64,000 bases of DNA from Uranotaenia lowii. Lineage: Eukaryota > Arthropoda > Insecta > Diptera > Culicidae. Every line of letters starts with the position of its first letter. The first letter of the stretch is position 1. A program made the position numbers and the translations under genes. Location: contig NC_073693.1 of NCBI RefSeq assembly GCF_029784155.1, forward strand, positions 352,613,117-352,677,116, in the 5' to 3' direction. Below are positions 21,745 to 30,728 of this stretch, in pieces. The notes under the pieces are model-generated. The model saw only the letters and a program-made list of their open reading frames with translations, was not told where the DNA came from and made no database searches.

Positions 21745-22304
21745 CCCGAGCAGACTTTGATGCCCAAATCAATAGCAAACAGAGACCAAAATGTGCTGTG
21801 AACAGCAAACTGTGAGCAAAATTTGCTGTTGATTTTCCAGCGACAGCAAAATAAGGCATAATTAAGGTATCATAAAATCTGATTTGACAGCAAACTAACA
21901 CCAAATTAAAGTATCAACATCAAACTGAAACCAAAATTTACTTTAAAATTACCTGATAGCAAAACAACGCATATTTGAGCTGTCCATTTGTTTTTATAAA
22001 ACCCAAACCTGAGACCAAAATTATACTATTTTTACTGTACAATTAACTTAATAGCAAAATTATGCATCATTCGGGTATCCTAAACTTAAAATATATACAA
22101 ATCTGAAAACAAAGACTAAACATTAATTGTTGAAGAAATAACAAAAATTATATGAATAAAAATTTCAAAAAAATAATATAAAAATTCAAGAAGTCTTCGA
22201 ACCTGAATCTAAATTTAATTTTGAATTGATCATACTTTCCTAAATGGGAATCAAAGCGAAGAAAACCTTTGAACCCTTATAACAAAACTCGATCATTCAT
22301 TATA

Positions 22305-22319
22305 AAAAGTTATACAAAT
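22305..22319. repeat. Target-site duplication, left, of retroposon
   Basis: AAAAGTTATACAAAT, 15 bp, repeated exactly at 24197-24211 on the other side of the poly(A)-tailed element. Confidence 0.85.
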
Positions 22320-22321
22320 TA

Positions 22322-22352
<31 letters not shown>

Positions 22353-22596
22353 CGGCAGCTTGTGAGAAATCACAGGGCCCTTTTGAGGCCAAAACTTCTC
22401 ACCGCGGGGGAAAGCTAGGTAAATGAATTGGGAAGGAGTTGGGCGAGACCGTAATACACCAGAGGGACTAAGCACTGGCACTCAATTGAACACTGGTTGC
22501 TCCCTGATAAATTAGAAGGTCAGGGAGCTGTATTACGAGCAAAGTTAGGGTTTTACTATTCATTATGTAATTGTGTAAATGTGTTGCAGTTTGGAT

Positions 22597-23861
22597 GATA
22601 TGATATGTAACGCTGTGTTGTGTAATGTAACAGACAAATAATAGCCACTGTGGGCTGAGTTTTGTTGTTACGATGTGTAATGCTGTGTTGTGTAATGTAA
22701 CAGACAAATAATAGCCACTGTGGGCTGAGTTTTGTTGTTACGATGTGTTATGCTGGACTGTGTGATGTAACAGACAAATAATAGCCACTGTGGGCTGAGT
22801 TTTGTTGTTACGATGTGTAATGCTGGACTGTGTGATGTAACAGACAAATAATAGCCACTGTGGGCTGAGTTTTGTTGTTACGATGTGTAATGCTGTGTTG
22901 TGTAATGCAACAGACAAATAATAGCCACTGTGGGCTGAGTTTTGTTGTTACGATGTGTAATGCTGGACTGTGTGATGTAACAGACAAATAATAGCCACTG
23001 TGGGCTGAGTTTTGTTGTTACGATGTGTAATGCTGGACTGTGTGATGTAACAGACAAATAATAGCCACTGTGGGCTGAGTTTTGTTGTTACGATGTGTAA
23101 TGCTGTGTTGTGTAATGCAACAGACAAATAATAGCCACTGTGGGCTGAGTTTTGTTGTTACGATGTGTAATGCTGGACTGTGTGATGTAACAGACAAATA
23201 ATAGCCACTGTGGGCTGAGTTTTGTTGTTACGATGTGTAATGCTGGACTGTGTGATGTAACAGACAAATAATAGCCACTGGGGGCTGAGTTTTGTTGTTA
23301 CGATGTGTAATGCTGGACTGTGTGATGTAACATACAAATAATAGCCACTGTGGGCTGAGTTTTGTTGTTACGATGTGTAATGCTGGACTGTGTGATGTAA
23401 CAGACAAATAATAGCCACTGTGGGCTGAGTTTTGTTGTTACGATGTGTAATGCTGGACTGTGTGATGTAACAGACAAATAATAGCCACTGTGGGCTGAGT
23501 TTTGTTGTTACGATGTGTAATGCTGGACTGTGTGATGTAACAGACAAATAATAGCCACTGCGGGCTGAGTTTTGTTGTTACGATGTGTAAAGCTGGACTG
23601 TGTGATGTAACATACAAATAATAGCCACTGTGGGCTGAGTTTTGTTGTTACGATGTGTAATGCTGGACTGTGTGATGTAACAGACAAATAATAGCCACTG
23701 TGGGCTGAGTTTTGTTGTTACGATGTGTAATGCTGGACTGTGTGATGTAACAGACAAATAATAGCCACTGTGGGCTGAGTTTTGTTGTTACGATGTGTAA
23801 TGCTGGACTGTGTGATGTAACAGACAAATAATAGCCACTGTGGGCTGAGTTTTGTTGCTGC
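22597..23861. repeat. 70-bp tandem repeat, 18 units
   Basis: The word CAGACAAATAATAGCC (or CATACAAATAATAGCC) starts at 22631 and recurs every 70 bp to 23821. Two unit types occur: one with GCTGTGTTGTGTAATG and one with GCTGGACTGTGTGATG. The former type appears at units 1, 2, 5 and 8, the latter in the rest. More diverged units continue to about 23950. Units are otherwise almost identical, indicating recent expansion or homogenisation. Confidence 0.95.
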
Positions 23862-24030
23862 GGTATGTTATGTTTTGTTGTGTCATATGTTTAGTAAACA
23901 AATAATGTGTTATGTAATATTGACCCATTGACCACTGAATGATGTGTAATGTAGTGTAAAGTGTAAATTTCCGGTCAAACAATCATTACTGATCGGACCA
24001 ATGAATGCTTGGTGGGGCGTTTGTAAAAAG

Positions 24031-24196
24031 CCCTGGGGCCAACACCATATCTCAGTTCACTTGCATTCTAAGTGAACTGAGGGTGCTCCTAAGTATCGAA
24101 AAGTGTGATAATATAACCACGGAAAGGATACTTAGGCGTCAAGGCATACCCAATTATATCAGAGTGATATAATTGAGCCCCCCACCACGCCCAGGG
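24031..24196 (-). other. Foldable 5' domain of the retroposon RNA
   Basis: Perfect inverted repeats predict a closed multi-hairpin structure. The closing helix is CCCTGGG (24031-24037) with CCCAGGG (24190-24196). Inside are CTCAGTTCACTT/AAGTGAACTGAG (24051-24062/24070-24081), CCTAAGTATC/GATACTTAGG (24088-24097/24127-24136) and CAATTATATCA/TGATATAATTG (24151-24161/24165-24175). The closing helix ends exactly at the target-duplication border, so it lies at the RNA 5' end. Confidence 0.65.
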
Positions 24197-24211
24197 AAAA
24201 GTTATACAAAT
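24197..24211. repeat. Target-site duplication, right, of retroposon
   Basis: AAAAGTTATACAAAT, identical to 22305-22319. Confidence 0.85.
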
Positions 24212-26079
24212 AAAACATTTTTATGAGCCTGAATCTGAGTTACGACATCCATTATCTTAATATTCTAGCCCGGTTCTCTTGATCCTTTTCCAAATAGCCT
24301 TTAGCTTGAAGCGAATCGTGTCATGGAGTGCAAATCATCACGTTTTGGGCGACCTCCAAGCTGTTCCTGAACCGCAAGATCACCATCTCCTCCATCATTT
24401 TGTTGACGAGTGACGGCAAACTTTGAACCCTTTCGCAAGGTTCTAACAGCCGTACCATTCTCTAAACATGCTCCTTCCTGGTTGCTCCACAGTTTCGCCA
24501 ACTAAAATCCGGATTAACCGGTTAATTTCTCGTAAACACCTTATTTTTCAAACGCCGGTAAACGATTTTATTTTGTTAATAGTAAGTTGTTTACATTTGA
24601 TAGATTTGGATTGGACGGATGGACCATCTCGCAATCTCGCCTCACACACTTTCATTTTTACCTACTCAAAATTAAGTTTGGACATTAAGTTGAGTTTCAT
24701 TTTTCCTCCTTGCGATAATTCAAATCGGAGGTTCGAACTGCGAACTCAAAGTTGAGGGCTGCCACTGAAGTGCTGTTTTGAACCAAAACAACCTTATTTT
24801 GAGTTTGACAAAAGAAGCGTGCAGTAATTTGTAGCATACAAAATAAACAGGACTTATTTGGTAAATATATAATATTGGATTATTGCGAAGAAAAAAGCTT
24901 CGTTCTGAAACTTTTTTTAAGAAAAATAATTTTTTTATTCAAGTTGATACTTTTTCAAATTTACGAGTAAATTATCCGTTTCCCGAAATAAAAAAAAACA
25001 TTAAAATGCAAACATTTTTGCCATTCAACAAAATGTCATTTAATCTTTAAGTCCTTATAACTTGTTATGATACAAATAACGAACGAAACCTGACGAAACC
25101 GACGGACGAGATTCGTCGGCGAGATGGGCAAATTCGCCCCAGCCAACTACGAACGTAAACAAAATTGGAAATTTTTTGTAACTGTATGTAAAATTGTGAA
25201 CTTGTTTGAAAATCCATCTTCGAAGAAGCTGTAAGCTCTGGGAAGAGATTAAGGGCAAGTGATAAAAACAATCAAAAATTAAGCTTTCGGTGGCTCAACA
25301 GAAAAAGTACCTGGTGGTTTCCAGCAAGGTGCACTGTTGATAGGTCAAGGTAGAAGCAGGAGAATCAGCCCGGAGGAACCCGTCTCAGGACTTCGGAAAT
25401 TTTTCGCTTCGAAGCGGGACTCCAATCAATGCCAAGTGCACAGTGGCGAGTGCACTGTTTAATGTGGAATTCCATAGAAAGGCCTAGGAAAAATTCAGAC
25501 TCAACAAAGAAAACGATAGCTCGATCGGGAGTTCGCTGATGAATGCCGTCATTATGTTCTAATGGATGGAAATGAGTGCTTTAAACCACTGTAAGTTTAT
25601 TTATGTCTTCTATTTTTTTTTAAATTTGAGAATCATAATGATCAGCAATGGTTCTTAGCAATCGTTTGTATTCTGCCCTATCCTAAACACGAGCTTCATT
25701 AAAGTTCCTAGGGAAGAAGAGTATCGCGGAAAAATTAAATGGGTCATTAATAGATTCTCCCTTGAAAATATTCGCTCGTTTTGTTTCATTCGTTCGTTTC
25801 GTTCGTTCAGCAGATTCAACAAATAACTTTATTCAGATTACAAAATTATCTATTTAGTTTATACTTACCGTTTGCTCGCATAAAAAAAGTTTAAAAATTA
25901 AGCAATATTTTAAGTAAATTGACTGACTATTTTTCGAAATCTTTAAAACTATTGAACAATCTATTGAAAGCCGTATCGTACTTTAAAATGTTTTCATATA
26001 GCATACTTTCACAATCATGTGAGTCAATTTAGCTATCACGCCTTGAAATTCAAATTTGTTTGCACTTTGCTTGACTTTA
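24212..26079. other. Interior of TIR region, no gene found
   Basis: Open frames of 60-95 codons (24301-24501 -, 24468-24755 +, 25055-25271 -) have no recognised domain. The - strand frame at 24301-24501 ends in GGRPKRDDLHSMTRF, which could be the remnant of a transposase, but this is too weak to name. Confidence 0.3.
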
Positions 26080-26366
26080 AGGTGGTACACAACAAAAATG
26101 AACCAAATTTTCCTACAATGGAAACTAAAGCTATATTTTGCGGTCATTGAATCTTCATTTACGATCTTTTTCGGAAAATTTGAAAGCATATAGATATTCA
26201 ATTGTACTCTCATTCGATATTATTTGATGCCTTATATTAGCATCATTGTGCTCTCCAAGCCCTCAAAAATTGAGGTGTAGTTAAGGTCTCAGTTTGAGCA
26301 AAATTAGGCATCACTTTGCTAACCATGTATGAAAATTTGTGCTCTCATTTTTGCTGTGTACCACCT
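26080..26366. mobile_element. 287-bp MITE with TA target duplication
   Basis: Ends AGGTGGTACACAACAAAAAT and, inverted, AGGTGGTACACAGCAAAAAT form a TIR of at least 20 bp with one mismatch, bordered by TA at 26078-26079 and 26367-26368. Removing it restores TTGACTTTATGTCAA in the surrounding element. Non-coding; Tc1/mariner-type by the TA duplication. Confidence 0.75.
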
Positions 26367-26459
26367 TATGTCAAGCATAATGAGAGCAAATTTTCCGCTC
26401 GGGGCGTGATAGCAAAATTTGCTAAAATTTTGCCATCAAAGTCTGCTCGGGTACACCTT

Positions 26460-27560
26460 CTAAAAATAAAAAAATATTTATAAAAATAATTAAATTATAT
26501 TTACTATGGAATACAAAGAAGATAAGATTCTCTGAAATGGTTTTTTTTTTGGAAAACTTGATTTGAAATTGTTTTTCAATAATTGTTTCAAATTTGATAT
26601 TAAGAACTCGTTTGCATTTGCCTTTCTCCCTTGCAATGTGGGAAAGGTCCACGAATTGCTGCAATAAAACCTCCCGCATTTCCGGCAAAATAAAAAGAAT
26701 CATTTTTCGTACTCGAATAATTTTTCTTTCAACTTTGTTTCCATTTGTTGGATAAATTCTCAAGTTATACCAAAAACCATGCGGAACTGCTTCTCCCTTC
26801 CGTATCTCCTTCTGGAATGTGAAAAGGGGTTTTTTTAATAACTATAGAATCATTTGTTATACCCTTTACTCTCCCCTGTAAAATTTGGTTAAATTTATTT
26901 AATGCACTTTTGAATTTATCAAAACAGTCGTAACACCTCTCTTCTTTTTCCTATCCCGTGAGGGGAATAAAAACATTGTATCAATATTTCTTGTATTAAA
27001 ATACTTTTCCGAATGTGTTACCATCTGCTTGATTAACCCTTGATTCATTCGAAAAATTGTATGGGAGCTCCCCTTCCCCTTTCCTATTGAATCCGCGAAA
27101 GGAGGAAGAAGCCTTAATCTCCTGAAATACAATCGGCTGTTAAATCTAAATAAAACGTTCCAAGTAATCCTAAAATATTGTATTAAAAACCTCCCTTCCC
27201 CTTCCCTTCTTTCCGATGGAGAGCGAGGTGTCTCGAAACATAAGAACCACTTCTCGTACTCGGATATACTTCCATGATAAGTTCGGTTTTTTTGTAATGC
27301 ATAAAACTGTATAGGAGACCCCCCCCCCCCCCCCTTCTTATACATCCAGTGGAAGGACAGATGGGTATCAAACGTCGCCAAAACTTGACTCGTAGCCTTT
27401 TACCATCCTACATATGTGAAATTTGGATTCATTCGCATAATAAGTTATCGAAAAATGCATCAAATTGTAAATAAGACCGCCTCTCCCTCTTTATATTTTC
27501 CCAATTTAAAATCTCGAACCCAAATAACCACCCAAATTTAAAATTTGGTTCCATTCGCTC
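26460..27560. repeat. Degenerate tandem repeat, roughly 140-150 bp period
   Basis: Repeating pattern of a T/C-rich block (CTCCCTTCCCCTTCCC type), GGAAAGG- or GGGAAAAG-like block, then AATTTGGTTCATTCG and AAATTGTATGGGAG. About five or six poorly conserved units. A C16 homopolymer lies at 27319-27334. The open frames here (26422-26763, 26899-27381) follow the repeat and are not credible genes. Confidence 0.45.
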
Positions 27561-27709
27561 GATTTGTTTTCGTTGATTTAGTTTCAAATAAATGATGTTT
27601 CCTATTATTCATTAATGAATTATTTAAAATAATGTACACTATTCGGAAATGGAAATTAACTTGAAAATGAATTTTAAGCAGTCCAGTTTACAAAATAATA
27701 ATCTCTAAT

Positions 27710-28188
27710 TTCAACTGACAACCAGTCAAGTAGAAAGGCTTGACTTCTAGGTTTCAAAAATTAATGTCGTGAGTTCGCTAGTTCAAGCTACGGGTGTACC
27801 GCTAGAAATTTGTTTAGCTCCAATGACGTTCCATAAAAACAGAACAGCAAAATTTCGAACTCGCGCCACCAATTTTCGTCACCTACAAGTAAGACACTTC
27901 CACTTGTCTGGTCACATTTCGATATCAAAGCTAAACTTATTTCTACCGGCACTAACGCTAGTAGCTTGAACTAGCAAACTCGCTACACTAATTTTCATCA
28001 CTTGTGGCACTAATATTGATTACCGACATGTCAAACTCTTTCACTCAAGGGATCGCAAGCTAAAATCGAAGAAGATTGTACTAGTGAACCCGCGACACTA
28101 ATTTTGGTCATCTAAAAGTCAAACCCTTCCACTTGACTGGTCGCAGATTGAAATTGGAGCTAAAATAACTTTTTTCTGGTACTAACAC
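27710..28188. repeat. Satellite-like tandem repeat, left part
   Basis: Units of about 115 bp defined by CACTAATTTTCGTCACCTA, GTCAAACCCTTCCACTTGAC, TGGTCGCA and ACTAGTAGCTTG, starting near 27760, 27870, 27985 and 28100. It is interrupted at 28189 by a TIR element and resumes at 29138. Confidence 0.75.
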
Positions 28189-28190
28189 TA

Positions 28191-29137
28191 AGGCTATGAT
28201 CATTTAGTATCCGGGCACTTTATTTCGGTGATATTTACGTTAATAGAGCTCGGATTTGTAAAACTTTAGTAGCGTTGTGTTGGTTCTGAAAAGGACTATC
28301 TTGCCTATTTTTGATAGATTTTTAAGTTAACGTGTGTTTGAGATATTTACGATGCAAAAAGACATCGTAAAAATAATTTTGCACAAATTTGCTCCTTTTA
28401 CGCATTTTGCGCCTCGAAAACTCTTCATTGTTGACTTGAAAGCTCATGAACTGTTGATTTTTTCTGATTTTTTTTCGGACCAAATGGTTAAGAAGTATAA
28501 GGAGCCACTCTAGGATGCTCACGAAGTTCAAACTAAGCATCGTAGTGGAACCCTATATCTTAAATATGGTAAAAAGCCTATGGTTATTGGGGATAACTGA
28601 ATGCAGACTCCTTAAATAATGCAAAAAATCCATTTCCGGTAGGCAAAAAGTGTTGCCTGACTAGTAGACACCAAGTAAATAACTAATAATGATAAGTTCC
28701 AAGGATCGCAATCTGTGCATCCGGTTTTTACGCAATATGACAGATGTGTTCTGATGGACAAAAACATTTATGTTAAAACCGGATTTCAGAGATCAAATTC
28801 TTCGAGATGCCTACTCATGAAAAGGTTTCAACACGATTCCAATTGCTTTTTCCAGGTGAGTTTGTGTAAAATATCATGATTTGGCAAAGGTCTTGCTTCT
28901 GTGGTAAAAAAAAAAATAAATAAATACATGACTGAAAAAAGTGTGCAAAGATAAAAAAGAGATTTTATGAAAAAATAGAGTATTTCTTGAAATCATTGAT
29001 AAATATTTTTTTTTATATTTTTACATTAAATGTCATATTAACACCATCATTTCATCCATAGAAAGTTTTACGATCAAATGAATAGTTTTTAAAATGCACA
29101 CGTTTGTAACTGCCCGGATACTAAATGATCATAGCCT
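28191..29137. mobile_element. 947-bp TIR element inserted in satellite
   Basis: Perfect 27-bp terminal inverted repeats: left begins AGGCTATGATCATTTAGTAT then CCGGGCA; right ends with the exact complement. TA borders it at 28189-28190 and 29138-29139, and removal restores the satellite sequence AACACTAGTAGC. No transposase frame; the small open frame at 28322-28540 (-) has no domain. Tc1/mariner-type non-autonomous element by target choice. Confidence 0.8.
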
Positions 29138-29139
29138 TA

Positions 29140-29885
29140 GTAGCTTGTATTAGCGAACTCACAATGCTAATTTTCGTCACCTAGAGGTCGATTCTTACCA
29201 TTTGACTGGTCGCAATTTGAAATCGGAGATTATCTTATTTCAACCAGTACTAAGACTAGTAACTTGTACTAGCGAACTCGCGACACTAATTTTCGTCACT
29301 TACTTACTGTATGTTCCCGCGCCGATCCTCCGGTGCATAGGGCCGTGATAACAGACCTCCAGTGTTGACGATCGGACTAGTGCCTTCACTTGGTCCCAGT
29401 CAAGGTTCTTGTCGACAGATTCTCGTGTACTAACGAACTCGAGACATTAATTTTCGTCACCTACAAGTCAAACCCCTCCACTAGACTGGTTGCATTTTCG
29501 AAGCTCAACTAATATCTTCCGGTACTTACACTAGTAGCTTGAACTAGCAAATTTGCGACACAAATTTTCATCACTTACATGTTAAACCCTTTCAGTAGAG
29601 GGATGGCAAGCTAAAATCGGTATAGATTGTACTAGCGAACCCGCGACACTAATTTTTTTCACCTAAGCGTCAAACCCTTCCACTTGACTGGTCGAAAATC
29701 ACCTATTTACATGTCAAACCCTGTCACAAGGGAAATCGCAAGCTAAAATTGAAGCTAAACTAATTTCTACCGGTTCTAAAACTAATAGCTTGTACTAATT
29801 TTCGTCACCTACAAGTCAAACTCTTTCACTTAACTGGTCGCAAGTTGAAACCAGAGCTAAAACCATTTCTAGCGGTACTAGTGCC
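29140..29885. repeat. Satellite-like tandem repeat, right part
   Basis: Continuation of the 27710 array with units at about 29166, 29286, 29446, 29560, 29645 and 29795. A foreign piece of about 137 bp (29297-29434, GTTCCCGCGCCGATCCTCCG) interrupts one unit and looks like the end of a retroelement. Confidence 0.7.
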
Positions 29886-30187
29886 GTTAATCATCATTCG
29901 TTTGTTTTACTCTTTCTATCACGGACATCTCTTTGATTGTACATGTCCGAGACTTTGAGAGCACCTCGGAAAATATTCTTGTGCCGGTTGTTTATAACGA
30001 GTGAAAAAGTTCTTGTTCTGCTGCAAAAAAAAGAGAATCCGACCAGCTCCAAGAAGAAGAAGCGCCGGGTCGAAGCAGCGTGCGGTTCGACAGTCGAACC
30101 AAAATCGACAGCGTTGAAGACGGTGACCACCCGAAGTTGGTCCAAGTCTCGCTGTTCAGAGATGAGATCGAAGCAGAGCGTTACGAC
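29886..30187. other. Unassigned stretch
   Basis: A + strand open frame from 29937 with a basic patch (KKKKRRVE) runs into the RTE scrap and has no domain. No other feature. Confidence 0.3.
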
Positions 30188-30455
30188 AGGGACTTCCGCT
30201 GATCATTCGTCGCCTGATCTGGTATCATTGTCTGCGGTCATCTGTGACCGGAAATAGACAAAATCTTCGACTATCTCCAGCTGGTCACCGTCGATCGTGA
30301 TCTTGTTATTACTGAACAAGCGGGCTCGGTCGGCCTCGAATTCGCAGGCAAGCGTATACTCCGTCTCGGACGTATTAATCACTAACCCAATCCTTCCTGC
30401 TTCGCGTTTCAGTTTGCGGTAGATCTCCTCTTCTCGCACAGATGATCTGCCAAAT
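30188..30455 (-). pseudogene. RTE-clade RT fragment
   Basis: On the - strand IYRKLKREAGRIGLVINTSE, LACEFEADRARLFSNNKI and LEIVEDFVYFRSQMTADND align with the segment just after the FADD box of the element at 50012-51900. Truncated on both sides; a scrap of one insertion. Confidence 0.85.
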
Positions 30456-30728
30456 ATCTGGTGCTTCGTAAAATAACCATATTGTTTCAAGTTAAAAATA
30501 AACTTCTAATATTTAAAACCATTCAAAACGTCGATAATGACTTTTCTTCCGAGTTGACATCAATAGAACAAATTTTTCAAACCAATATCAAACAAGAATT
30601 TATTTTTCTGTACTCAATCGCTTAAATTTTTTTTTCTTCGAATGTTTGTGCAAGGAAACTAGATTTCAATAAATGGCAAACTTGTGGTTGCATGTGATTT
30701 GAACACTTTAATGCCGCGATAAAATTGT
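30456..30728. other. 3' flank of IR-B1
   Basis: AT-rich sequence with no gene; contains TTCAATAAATG-type A/T stretches that could include the receptor 3' end on the - strand. Confidence 0.3.

Larger units (their letters stand above)
22320..24196 (-). mobile_element. Poly(A)-tailed retroposon with 18 tandem 70-bp repeats, no coding potential
   Basis: Read on the - strand it starts at 24196 with CCCTGGGCGTGGTGGGG and runs through a hairpin-rich 5' domain (24196-24031). It then crosses the 70-bp tandem array (about 23861-22597) and a unique tail of about 240 bp, and ends in A28 (22349-22322). A perfect 15-bp target duplication and the A tail show insertion by target-primed reverse transcription of an RNA. 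No open frame over 80 codons lies within it, and the 70-bp unit is not a multiple of three. I do not recognise the family. It could be a SINE-like or LINE-derived non-autonomous element, or a retrocopy of a structured long non-coding RNA. Confidence 0.8.
21745..26451. mobile_element. TA-flanked TIR region (nested)
   Basis: The left end CCCGAGCAGACTTTGATG (from 21745) and the right end CATCAAAGTCTGCTCGGG (to 26451) are perfect inverted repeats of 18 bp, each bordered by TA (21743-21744 and 26452-26453). Subterminal parts on both sides are rich in AGCAAAAT/ATTTTGCT. The interior contains the retroposon at 22320-24196 and the small element at 26080-26366, leaving about 2.5 kb of its own. No transposase was recognised. 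Either one Tc1/mariner-type non-autonomous element enlarged by insertions, or two related elements sharing ends. Confidence 0.5.

Noticed and set aside
22597..23861. CRISPR-like array
   Set aside because: Units are contiguous tandem repeats with no unique spacers, in a eukaryotic retroposon.
24031..24196. HDV-like ribozyme at the retroposon 5' end
   Set aside because: The nested hairpin order lacks the double-pseudoknot layout; kept only as a structured domain.
24301..24501. Transposase remnant ending GGRPKRDDLHSMTRF
   Set aside because: Only a short basic motif, with no catalytic residues or neighbouring TIR that fits.
26899..27381. 160-codon - strand frame
   Set aside because: It follows degenerate T/C-rich repeats and a C16 run translated as poly-Gly; no domain.
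29937..30257. 106-codon frame with a KKKKRRVE basic patch as a gene
   Set aside because: It runs into an RTE fragment on the opposite strand and has no domain or conserved context.
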